Below are positions 25,951 through 34,089 of a stretch of 64,000 nt of DNA, piece by piece. A model generated the notes under the pieces. That model was given only the letters and a program-made list of their open reading frames with translations. It was not told the DNA's origin and searched no databases. The stretch lies in NCBI RefSeq assembly GCF_025629245.1, contig NZ_JANZXN010000017.1, positions 124,001 through 188,000 of the forward strand, written 5' to 3'. Origin of the DNA: Natronobiforma cellulositropha. GTDB lineage: Archaea; Halobacteriota; Halobacteria; Halobacteriales; Natrialbaceae. Positions within the stretch are counted from its first letter, which is position 1, and the number at the start of each line of letters is the position of its first letter. A program made the position numbers and the translations under genes.

Positions 25951-27294
25951 ATGGGTCTATTCGATCGATTACGGGGCGACGACGATCCTCGAGTCGCGTT
26001 CATCGGGGTCGACGGCGTACCGTACAGTTTGCTCTCCGACCATCCCGAGGAGTTCCCGAACTTCGCGGCGATCGCGGCCGACGGGAGCGCCGGCGAGATC
26101 TCGAGTATCGTCCCGCCGGAGTCGAGCGCCTGCTGGCCCTCGCTGACGACGGGTGTCAACCCCGGTGAGACTGGCGTCTACGGCTTCCAGGACCGCGAAG
26201 TCGGTACCTACGACACCTACGTCCCGATGGGCCGGGAGGTCCAGGCGACGCGCGTCTGGGACCGCGTCCAGAGCGCGAACCGCAAGGCGACCGTCCTCAA
26301 CGTTCCGGTGACGTTCCCGCCACAGCGGAACGTCCAGCGGATGGTCTCCGGCTTTCTCTCACCCGACCTCGAGAAGGCGGCCTATCCCGACGACGTCGCC
26401 GAGACGCTCGGCTCGTTCGACTACCGCATTGACGTCAACCCGAAACTCGGCCACGACGAGAACAAGGCACCGTTCATCCAGGACGCTCACGAGACGCTCG
26501 ACGCCCGCTTCGCCGCGTTCGAACACTACATCGAGGAAGACGACTGGGACCTCTTCTTCGGCGTCTTCATGACGACCGACCGGGTCAACCACTTCCTCTT
26601 CAAAGACTACGAGCGCGACGGCGAGTACCGCGACGAGTTCGTCGAGTTCTACCGGAAGGTCGACGACTACATCGGCCGCCTGCGCGAGGCGCTCGCCGAC
26701 GACGTCACCCTGATCGTCGCCTCGGACCACGGCTTCACCAGCCTCGACTACGAGGTCCACTTCAACGCCTGGCTCCGCGAGGAGGGCTGGCTCGACTTCG
26801 ACACCGACGAGCCATCCGAACTCGGCGACATCACCACCGACACGCTCGCCTACTCCTTTATCCCCGGACGGTTCTACCTCAACGTCGAGGGCAGAGAACC
26901 CCGCGGGAGCGTCACCGAAGCCGAGTACGAAGCCGTCCGCGACGACCTCAAAGGCATGCTCGAGGAACTCGAGGGACCCGACGGCCGGAAGGTCGTCGAC
27001 CGCGTCGTCGAGAAGGAGAAGGCCTTCCGCGGCGACCACGACGACATCGCCCCCGACCTCGTCGCCATCCCCGCGAAGGGCTTCGACTTCAAAGCCGGCT
27101 TCAAAGGCGACGCCGAGGTGTTCGACGTCGGCCCGCGAAACGGCATGCACAGCTTCGACGACACCTCGCTGTACATCGACGACCCCGACGCAACTATCGA
27201 CGAGGCGGACCTCTTCGACATCGCGCCGACCATCCTCGACCTGATGGAGATCGAGTACAGTCGCGGCGAGTTCGACGGCGCGAGTCTCGTCTGA
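25951..27294 (+). CDS. Alkaline-phosphatase-superfamily phosphodiesterase
   Basis: 447 residues from the ATG at 25951. The type I phosphodiesterase/nucleotide pyrophosphatase pattern is visible: VAFIGVDGVPYSLL (metal Asp), PPESSACWPSLTTGVNPGE (nucleophile region Ser/Thr), FFGVFMTTDRVNHFLF (Asp, His), LIVASDHGF (Asp-His), and NGMHSFDD (His). It hydrolyses phosphodiester or phosphoester bonds, the substrate being unknown; no signal peptide, so probably cytosolic. TATA-like TTGTATC at 25924-25930. Confidence 0.88.
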   Translation: MGLFDRLRGDDDPRVAFIGVDGVPYSLLSDHPEEFPNFAAIAADGSAGEISSIVPPESSACWPSLTTGVNPGETGVYGFQDREVGTYDTYVPMGREVQATRVWDRVQSANRKATVLNVPVTFPPQRNVQRMVSGFLSPDLEKAAYPDDVAETLGSFDYRIDVNPKLGHDENKAPFIQDAHETLDARFAAFEHYIEEDDWDLFFGVFMTTDRVNHFLFKDYERDGEYRDEFVEFYRKVDDYIGRLREALADDVTLIVASDHGFTSLDYEVHFNAWLREEGWLDFDTDEPSELGDITTDTLAYSFIPGRFYLNVEGREPRGSVTEAEYEAVRDDLKGMLEELEGPDGRKVVDRVVEKEKAFRGDHDDIAPDLVAIPAKGFDFKAGFKGDAEVFDVGPRNGMHSFDDTSLYIDDPDATIDEADLFDIAPTILDLMEIEYSRGEFDGASLV

Positions 27295-27423
27295 GACCGT
27301 CTGTCGTGACGCCGTTTCAGCAGCCGACCCCCACGGCAGTACGTGGTCGGCTGCGGGACGAACGCACCGGAGACTGTCTGGCCGATTCGATTCCGTTTTC
27401 CCGTTCCCCGCCCGCGTTGGCGT

Positions 27424-27846
27424 ATGAGCCGACTCGAGGAAGTCATCCACGCCCGCGGCCACGAACACGTCCGCGCCGAACACGCGAGCACGTTCGAGGT
27501 GACGACAGACGACTACCTCACGCCCGCCGGCGACTGTATCCTCGCCGTCGAGGCCGACCGCGCACCCGCCGACTTCGACCCCGCGTTCGTCGACGCCTGC
27601 CGTGACGAGTCGGCGACGATCACGGTCACACTCGAGACCGCAGACCACGTGGTGTCTGTCACCGGACGCGGCGACCCGCGACTCGAGTTCTCGAACGAGC
27701 GAAGCGCCGTCGGCCGGACGAGTGACTACGTCGACGACCGGACGGTTCTCGTCGGGGCGGCACACGCAGCGGCGGGGTTCGACCGCAACCTCGTCGCGGC
27801 GCTGGCCGACGGCGAAGCGGTGACGGTTCGCCTGGCCGTCGAGTGA
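27424..27846 (+). CDS. DUF371 family protein
   Basis: 140 residues. The core starts with VIHARGHEHVRAEHASTFEVTTDDYLTPAGDCILAVEAD and includes GRTSDYVDDRTVLVGAAHAA, patterns of archaeal DUF371 proteins (small beta-barrel). Archaea-specific, function unknown. The gene sits 130 nt after the phosphodiesterase and 100 nt before a cation diffusion facilitator on the same strand. Confidence 0.8.
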   Translation: MSRLEEVIHARGHEHVRAEHASTFEVTTDDYLTPAGDCILAVEADRAPADFDPAFVDACRDESATITVTLETADHVVSVTGRGDPRLEFSNERSAVGRTSDYVDDRTVLVGAAHAAAGFDRNLVAALADGEAVTVRLAVE

Positions 27847-27944
27847 TCGTTCGCTTACCCGCCCGATTCGATTAGCCCCGTCCAATCTCTCGATGTGAGT
27901 CGGACAACGACAACACTGAAGTTTAGATTCGATCTAATACGCCT

Positions 27945-28841
27945 ATGGCAACCAGCGAGGACCGGCGCAGGTTCGCTCGCGCCTCCTGGGCCAACATTCT
28001 CGGCAACGCCGTCAAAATCGTCGTCGAGGGGGCCGCAGGCGTCGCCTTCGGGAGTGTCGCCCTCGTGGCCGACGCCGCCCACTCCATCGCCGACCTCGTC
28101 GCGAGCGTCGTCGTCCTCGTCTGGGGGGACACCCGCTTCGACGACCCCGACTCGAGTCACCCACACGGTCACGCCCGGATCGAGCCGCTGACCGCGCTGT
28201 TCGTCGGCGCGGTGATCGTCCTCCTCGGACTCAACTTACTCTACGAGTCGGTCCACGGCCTGCTCTACGGCACGGACGCGACCTTCAGCTACATCTTACT
28301 GGGTGCGCTCGCCTTCGCGATGGCCGATATGTACCTCGTCTACCGCTACACCGACCACGTCAACGCCGACCTGAACTCGACGGCGCTGACCGCGCTCGCG
28401 AAAGACTGTCTGAACGACCTCTACACCTCCTTCGCGGCGCTCGTCGGCGTCGTCGGCCTGATGCTCGGCTACCCCATCTTCGACCCCATTGCGGGCGCAC
28501 TCGTCAGTCTCCTCGTCGTCTACCAGGGCGTCGAAATCGGCCGCGAGAACGTCTCCTACCTCGTCGGAACTGCCGCTCCCGAGGAACACCGCGAACGCGT
28601 CAACGAGACGCTCCTCGCTCACCCCGAGGTCGTCGGCGTCCACGACCTCGTCGTCTACTACGACGGCACCGTCCTCGAGGTCGAAGCCCACGCCGAAGTC
28701 GGCGGTGAGATGACCCTCCGGGAGGCCCACGACGTCGAGACCGAACTCATCGACGACCTCCGGGCGCTCGAGGCCGTCGGCGACGCCCACGTCCACCTCG
28801 ACCCCTCGGGCATCGGCGAGTGGAAAGACGCGGCGGAGTGA
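27945..28841 (+). CDS. Cation diffusion facilitator transporter
   Basis: 298 residues with six membrane helices and a C-terminal cytosolic domain (about 205-290). Metal-binding residues in TM2 are HSIAD (HxxxD) and in TM5 DCLND (DxxxD), a mixed set typical of Zn/Fe/Mn-type CDF proteins. The loop PHGHARIEP is histidine-containing. A TTTAGAT box at 27922-27928 is upstream. It should export divalent metal in exchange for protons. Confidence 0.92.
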   Translation: MATSEDRRRFARASWANILGNAVKIVVEGAAGVAFGSVALVADAAHSIADLVASVVVLVWGDTRFDDPDSSHPHGHARIEPLTALFVGAVIVLLGLNLLYESVHGLLYGTDATFSYILLGALAFAMADMYLVYRYTDHVNADLNSTALTALAKDCLNDLYTSFAALVGVVGLMLGYPIFDPIAGALVSLLVVYQGVEIGRENVSYLVGTAAPEEHRERVNETLLAHPEVVGVHDLVVYYDGTVLEVEAHAEVGGEMTLREAHDVETELIDDLRALEAVGDAHVHLDPSGIGEWKDAAE

Positions 28842-28919
28842 CCGGCCAGCCTCGGGTTCTCGCGTCGACGGCGCGCTCGAGTCACCGGCGTTTTCACCCA
28901 CCGCCGCCTACAACCAGCC

Positions 28920-29780
28920 ATGCGCGAGGACCCCGAACCCGCCCAGAACATCAGCGGCGGTGCGGACGGTGGTGGCCACCCGGCCACCTTCGACCCGGCG
29001 ACCGCCGAGACGCGCACCGAAGCCGTCGTCGACCGACTCGGCGAGCTGTACTGGCAGAAGTCCTACGGCGGCCAGGACGCCTTCACCTGCCTCGTCAGAA
29101 CGATCCTGAGCCAGAACACGAGCGACGTGGCGAGCCAGCCCGCCCACGACGCCCTCCTCGAGCGCTACGCTCCCGACGGGTCCCTGTCTGGCGGAGACCA
29201 GGCGGGCGACCGGCCCGGAACGGGGGCGACCGACCTCGCCGAGGCGCTCGCCGCCGCCGACCGCGAGACGCTCGCCGAGACCATCTCGAGTGCCGGTCTC
29301 TACAACCAGAAGTCGCGGATGTTGATCGACGCCGCCGCGTGGGTGTGTGAGGCGTTCGGCTCCGCGGCAGCGTTCGACGCCTTCGTCGCCGAGGAAGCCC
29401 CGGCGACCGTCCGCGAGACGCTGCTCGAGGTCCGCGGCGTCGGCCCGAAAACCGCCGACTGCGTCCTGCTCTTCGCGGGCGGACGCGACGGCGTCTTCCC
29501 CGTCGACACACACGTCCACCGGATCGCCAGACGCCTCGGCGTCGCCCCGAAGGCGGCCGACCACGAGGGCGTCCGCGAGGCGCTCGAGCGCGACGTGCCG
29601 CCGGAGAAGTGCGGCTTCGGCCACACCGCGATGATCCAGTTCGGCCGTGAGTACTGCACCGCGCGCCGACCTGCCTGTCTCGAGGACCCCGACGCCTGCC
29701 CGATGGGCGACTACTGCGAGCAGGTCGGCGTCTACCCGGCGACCGGCGACGTGGTCGACCCGGCCGACGCGCCCGATTAG
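28920..29780 (+). CDS. nth: Endonuclease III-family DNA glycosylase/AP lyase
   Basis: 286 residues. TCLVRTILSQNTSD, a serine/glycine-rich loop insertion (YAPDGSLSGGDQAGDRPGTG-like), the helix-hairpin-helix VRGVGPKTADCVLLF with the catalytic lysine, and VDTHVHRIARRLG with the catalytic aspartate are all present. The C-terminal four cysteines are spaced C-x6-C-x6-C-x5-C rather than the usual C-x6-C-x2-C-x5-C of the [4Fe-4S] cluster. It excises oxidised pyrimidines. Overlaps the end of the following minus-strand gene by 4 nt (convergent). Confidence 0.92.
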   Translation: MREDPEPAQNISGGADGGGHPATFDPATAETRTEAVVDRLGELYWQKSYGGQDAFTCLVRTILSQNTSDVASQPAHDALLERYAPDGSLSGGDQAGDRPGTGATDLAEALAAADRETLAETISSAGLYNQKSRMLIDAAAWVCEAFGSAAAFDAFVAEEAPATVRETLLEVRGVGPKTADCVLLFAGGRDGVFPVDTHVHRIARRLGVAPKAADHEGVREALERDVPPEKCGFGHTAMIQFGREYCTARRPACLEDPDACPMGDYCEQVGVYPATGDVVDPADAPD

Positions 29781-30781
29781 CGCCTGGCTTCGGGAGCCGA
29801 CTCGAGGCGGGCCACGGCGGCGTCGAAGGCGGGACCCTCACCGAGGTGGCGCTGGAGGCTGACGAACGCCGCGCCCGCGACCGGATTCATCGCGGGCTCG
29901 ACGACCCGGAACTCCCTGGCCGACCCGCCCTCGAGTTCCTCCCGGAGTCGCCGGTGGAGATACGCACTGCGGAGGACGCTCCCGGTCGGCGCGACCGAGA
30001 CCGGCGACTCGAGGTAACCGCCGACACACTCGATACCGACGCACACCTCGGCCAGTGCGTCGTCACAGACACGCTGGGCCAGCGTCGATCCCGAGTCGGC
30101 CGCCTCGGTGAGCAGCGGCGCGACCGCGTCGAGTCGGTTGCCCGCCGTCTCGGTCGAAAAGGCGTCGGTCTCGAGCAGCACCCGCCGCAGGTCCGCGCGT
30201 GAGTCGACTTCCCAGCGCTCGAGCAGCGCGTCGACGAGGTCGGAGTCGCCCTCCTGCCCGCGGCCCGCGACGAGTTCGTAGAGCGCCCGCTTCCCGAGGT
30301 GGCGCGCGGCGGCGTCGGCGTAGTGGCCGAGGTCGTAGTTTCTGATCACCCGTCCCTCGGCGGTGATGGCGAAGACGATCGAGCCAGTGCCGCAGATGGG
30401 GACGACTCCCGGCTCTCCACGCAGCGCTCCCGCGTGGGCGACCACCGCGTCGTTGACACACAGCGGCTCACACTCGAGTCCCTCGAGCGCGACGAACGAG
30501 GCGGCCCACTCGCGGTCCGACGGCTCGTTGAACCCGGCGAAGCCTGCGGTCAGCGCGGCCACGTCCGCGAGCGAGCGGTCGGCGCGCTCGAGGGCGAGCG
30601 TGACGGTTTCCTGGACGCGGTCGCGGGCGGCTGCTTCGGGGTTGTGCTGGGGGTTCGACCCGCCGCCCTCGGCGCTCGAGCGCACCGCCCCGGTCGTATC
30701 CGCGACGAGGGCGCTCGTGGTCGTGCCGCCGCCGTCGACGCCGACGACGACCTCGTCCGTTCGGTTCGATGCTGCTGACAT
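29777..30781 (-). CDS. BadF/BadG-type ATPase, N-acetylglucosamine kinase-like
   Basis: 334 residues, start at 30781 chosen because the sugar-kinase fold begins right after MSAASNRTDE with VVVGVDGGGTTTSALVADTTG (phosphate-1 motif). LTAGFAGFNEPSDRE, ICGTGSIVFAIT (phosphate-2), and SVAPTGSVLRSAYLHRR follow, fitting the BadF/BadG/BcrA/BcrD superfamily and especially GlcNAc kinases. Substrate is inferred only. It ends against nth. Confidence 0.85.
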   Translation of the reverse strand: MSAASNRTDEVVVGVDGGGTTTSALVADTTGAVRSSAEGGGSNPQHNPEAAARDRVQETVTLALERADRSLADVAALTAGFAGFNEPSDREWAASFVALEGLECEPLCVNDAVVAHAGALRGEPGVVPICGTGSIVFAITAEGRVIRNYDLGHYADAAARHLGKRALYELVAGRGQEGDSDLVDALLERWEVDSRADLRRVLLETDAFSTETAGNRLDAVAPLLTEAADSGSTLAQRVCDDALAEVCVGIECVGGYLESPVSVAPTGSVLRSAYLHRRLREELEGGSAREFRVVEPAMNPVAGAAFVSLQRHLGEGPAFDAAVARLESAPEARR

Positions 30782-30841
30782 TCGAGTGAGTCGACTCGAG
30801 CGAGCGACCAAGTAGGTGGGGGAAACCGACGCGAGTCGCGC

Positions 30842-32236
30842 TCAGTCCTCGACCGTCTGGCTGATCCTGACGACGGTGCCGTCGTCGCCGGCGTAGACGT
30901 TGTTGTCTTCGTCGACCGCGATCTCGTCGACGTTGAGGGTCCCGGTGCCAGCCCCGGCGAAGTTGTACTCCCAGACCTGGCAGTTCGCCGGTGAGACGCG
31001 GTGGAGGCGCCCGTCGTTGTTGCCGGTGTAGATGTTTCCGGCGGCGTCGACCTGGAGACCCCACTTGTCGCCGGGGAGTTCGTGGTAGGCCCAGCTCTCG
31101 GTGCCGTCGGTCTCCATCGCGACGAGTGGGCCGTCGTCCGAGACGCTGTAGAGTGTCTCCTCGACCGGGTCGTACCGGATGGCGGTGACGCCCCAGCCAC
31201 CTGGCGACGTCGCTGCGCCGTGGTCGAGGTGGGCGTCGCTCGTCCACTGGCGGTCGAAGTCCACGTCGTAGGCTCTGACCTCGCCGTTTCTGTGTGCGGT
31301 GTAGATGTACTCGCCGTCGGTGGTGACGCCGTTGACGCTCGAGTCGACCTCGTTGGACTGAACAACGTCGCCGGTGTCGGTGTCGACGGTGAAGAGCCAC
31401 CCCTCGTCGCCTCCGTACTGGGTTCCGACGACGATGCGGTCGTCTTCGATGACCTCGATGTCGCGAACGTCGTTCCGTGAGGCGAGGGTGTATCCCGGCT
31501 CGTCCTCGAGTTCGAGTCGCCACTCACGCGCGCTCAGTGGATCGGTAGAGCCGTCGGAGAGATTGACTTTGTGGACGTGAGGGGCTGAGTAGCCGGTCCC
31601 CACGTAGAGGTCGCCGTCGTGGTACGTGACCGGTCTGATGGCGTCCTCGAATCCGTCGCTCAGCGTCCACTCCTGTTCGCCGGTGGAGCGGTTGACGACG
31701 TGGAGGATCCCGTCGTAGTCGCCGACGAAGACGTTCTCGCCGTGTACGTCGGTCCCTCTCGCTCGAGCGTTCGGCTCGTCGTACTCCCAGCTATCGTCGA
31801 ACTCGGGGACGATGTCGCTCACCGTGGTTCGCTGGAGCACCGATTCACTGCCGTCTGAGACGCCGATGACGGTCAGCTCCTCACCCATATCCGGCGAGCA
31901 GAGCAACGGAATCGTCACCGAGTCACCCTGTGCCTCCATCGTCGTTCCGTCGATTCGCTCGCCGTTGCTGTCGATGACGTAGAACTCCTCGCCGAACTGG
32001 TGTGAGAGCATCGTCACCTCGAGTTCGACTCCCGGTCGCTCCTCGAAGTCGAAACTCGCGAGCGCGGAGGGTCCCTGGAGGAGACCGGTGAACGCGAGGG
32101 CTCCGTAGCTGATCAACGCGGCCAGGAGGATGACGATCACCAGCAAGAAGGCGACGCTGACGACCTGTGAGACGCCACGCTCCTCGCGGTCCGCCTCTCG
32201 AGTTCTGACAGCGTCGGTTTCGGACTCGCGAAACAT
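30842..32236 (-). CDS. Pilin-type membrane-anchored beta-propeller protein
   Basis: 464 residues from the start at 32236; an AATATTATT-like box centred near 32265 (minus strand) supports this leaderless start over an ATG 19 codons upstream. The N-terminus has a class III (archaeal pilin) signal: REERG at 17-21, then VSQVVSVAFLLVIVILLAAL as the hydrophobic segment. The rest is a PQQ-like beta-propeller of repeated blades, for example GENVFVGDYDGILHVVNRSTGEQEW, GDLYVGTGYSAPHV and IVVGTQYGGDEGWLFTVDTDTGDVV. It should sit outside the cell, anchored or processed by the pilin peptidase. Function unknown. Confidence 0.85.
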   Translation of the reverse strand: MFRESETDAVRTREADREERGVSQVVSVAFLLVIVILLAALISYGALAFTGLLQGPSALASFDFEERPGVELEVTMLSHQFGEEFYVIDSNGERIDGTTMEAQGDSVTIPLLCSPDMGEELTVIGVSDGSESVLQRTTVSDIVPEFDDSWEYDEPNARARGTDVHGENVFVGDYDGILHVVNRSTGEQEWTLSDGFEDAIRPVTYHDGDLYVGTGYSAPHVHKVNLSDGSTDPLSAREWRLELEDEPGYTLASRNDVRDIEVIEDDRIVVGTQYGGDEGWLFTVDTDTGDVVQSNEVDSSVNGVTTDGEYIYTAHRNGEVRAYDVDFDRQWTSDAHLDHGAATSPGGWGVTAIRYDPVEETLYSVSDDGPLVAMETDGTESWAYHELPGDKWGLQVDAAGNIYTGNNDGRLHRVSPANCQVWEYNFAGAGTGTLNVDEIAVDEDNNVYAGDDGTVVRISQTVED

Positions 32237-32260
32237 AGGATAGCTCTCACGTCCACCTAC

Positions 32261-32270
32261 AATAATATTT
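32261..32270 (-). promoter_or_regulatory. TATA box of the pilin-propeller gene
   Basis: AAATATTATT on the minus strand, about 29 nt before the start at 32236; it decides the start codon. Confidence 0.6.
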
Positions 32271-32566
32271 CCATTGGATATTCGCAACTGCACGATAGTC
32301 GCCGACTGACGTACGTTTCTGCTACCGGTCCCAGGCGGCGACTGTGCGTCTGTCTGGGGCGGTGGACCCGGCTACGCACTCGGGACAGATTCCGACTGCT
32401 TCCACCCCCTCGTAGAAAACCCTCGCCACTTCTGTCAAATCCCATTTACGAATACGTAGGATAGATAACAATCGTTCGTATTATTCGCCACCGTCTCTAA
32501 AAAATTATCTCCCCGTGCGCCGGGAGAGTCACACGAGTTTTCCCGTCGACTCCCCTACGCAGACGC
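32271..32566. other. Intergenic region between divergent genes
   Basis: About 300 nt without a gene. The right part is AT-rich; a CTAAAAAATTAT stretch near 32496-32507 could serve the RtcB gene with a leader of some 35 nt. ACGAATACG (32449-32457) and CGTTCGTATTATTCG (32473-32487) form a partial inverted repeat. Confidence 0.4.
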
Positions 32567-34039
32567 ATGAATGAACTCGAGTCGACGGACGCGGACGCAC
32601 GGATCATGGGCGTCGACGAGTCGGTGATCGAGCGCGGGTGTCGCGACCAGATCGCCCGTCTCGCGAGCCACGAGGCGTTCGACGGTCCAATCCGGATCAT
32701 GCCCGACACCCACCGCGGGAAGGGGAGCGTCATCGGCTTCACCATGCCCCTCGGCGAGCGGGTCGTCCCGAACGTCATCGGCGTCGACATCGGCTGTGGG
32801 ATGCACGCGGCGAACCTGGGGACGGACCTCGCACTCGAGGGCGAGACCGTCGACGAGGCGATTCGCGCGCGGATTCCGATGGGCTTCGGTCCCGATGGGC
32901 TACAGGCACCCGAACGCGAGTACTACCACGTCAAAGACGAGTTTCCCTTCGAGCGGACGAACGAGACACTCGAGCGCTTCATCGAGGACGCCGACGGCGG
33001 CTACGTCCCCGAGATGCGCGCCTTCCTCGAGGAGGGCGGCTACGACATCGACTACTTCGAGCGCCTCTGTACCGAGCGCGCCGGGCAGATGAGTTCCTAC
33101 TTCGGACTCACGGTCGCGATCAACAGCATCGGCACCCTCGGCTCTGGCAACCACTTCATCGAACTCGGCCGGAGCGTCGAGACCGGCGCGTACTGGGTCG
33201 TCGTCCACTCCGGCAGTCGGGGTCTCGGTGCGAACACCTGCGCCTACTGGCAGGCAAAGGCGAGTACGCTCCGCGACGGCCGCATCGAACGCGCCCGCGA
33301 GCACCTCGCACGCTACCCCGAGTACCTCGCGTTCGACCTCGAGTCGACGAGCGATGGGGACCTCCTCGAGTGGCTCCAGGGCGGGAAGGGGCGCGACTTC
33401 GTCGACTACGACGCACTGAAGGCGGACTACCTCGAGACCGATCCGAGCCAGATCGAACGCATCAGCGACGACCTCAAGGCGGCGGTCCCCGACCCCGAGT
33501 CGGCGTCCGGCGAGGACGACCTGGCGTATCTCGAGGGTGCGGAGGCGGCGGGCTACCTGATCGACATGATCTTCTGTCAGCGCTACGCCGCGGAGAACCG
33601 CGCGATGATGGTTCGTGCCGTCGCCGACGTGCTCGAAGCCGAACCCACGGACACCATCTCCGCGACGCACAACTTCGTCGACTTCCGCGACCACGTCATC
33701 CGCAAGGGGGCGACCCGCGCCTACGAGGGCGAGCGCGTCGTCGTCCCGTTCAACATGCGCGACGGGATTCTCGTCTGCGAGGGAAAGTCGAATCCCGAGT
33801 GGAACTACTCGGTGGCCCACGGCGCAGGCCGGTTGATGAGTCGGACGCGAGCACGCTCGGCGTTCGACGCCGACGACGTTCGCGCGGCGTTACTCGCGGA
33901 AGGCATCCACTCGAGCGTGGTCCCCGTCGACGAGGCTCCCGGCGCGTACAAAGACAGCGCGCTGATCGAGGACGCAATCGCGGAGACGGCCGAGGTGGTC
34001 GACCGACTCGAGGTCGTCCACAACCTGAAAGCGGCCTGA
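32567..34039 (+). CDS. RtcB-family RNA ligase-like protein
   Basis: 490 residues. RtcB active-site motifs are visible: GVDIGCGMHAA (metal Cys), GSGNHFIELG, VHSGSRGLG, ATHNFVDF, RKGATRAYEG and VAHGAGRLMSR (guanylylated histidine). RtcB ligates 2',3'-cyclic phosphate or 3'-phosphate to 5'-OH RNA in tRNA splicing. This protein's N-terminus differs from the canonical archaeal RtcB, so I take it as a member of the second RtcB group; a canonical copy probably lies elsewhere. Single gene, no Archease next to it. Confidence 0.85.
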   Translation: MNELESTDADARIMGVDESVIERGCRDQIARLASHEAFDGPIRIMPDTHRGKGSVIGFTMPLGERVVPNVIGVDIGCGMHAANLGTDLALEGETVDEAIRARIPMGFGPDGLQAPEREYYHVKDEFPFERTNETLERFIEDADGGYVPEMRAFLEEGGYDIDYFERLCTERAGQMSSYFGLTVAINSIGTLGSGNHFIELGRSVETGAYWVVVHSGSRGLGANTCAYWQAKASTLRDGRIERAREHLARYPEYLAFDLESTSDGDLLEWLQGGKGRDFVDYDALKADYLETDPSQIERISDDLKAAVPDPESASGEDDLAYLEGAEAAGYLIDMIFCQRYAAENRAMMVRAVADVLEAEPTDTISATHNFVDFRDHVIRKGATRAYEGERVVVPFNMRDGILVCEGKSNPEWNYSVAHGAGRLMSRTRARSAFDADDVRAALLAEGIHSSVVPVDEAPGAYKDSALIEDAIAETAEVVDRLEVVHNLKAA

Positions 34040-34089
34040 GCGGGCGGTAAAAAGCGTCTCTCAGCGGTCCACTCGCGTCTGTGAGCGAC

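Noticed and set aside
26359-27885. 508-codon frame on the minus strand
   Set aside because: Lies antisense to the phosphodiesterase and DUF371 genes, and its Val-rich pattern is a GC-skew artefact.
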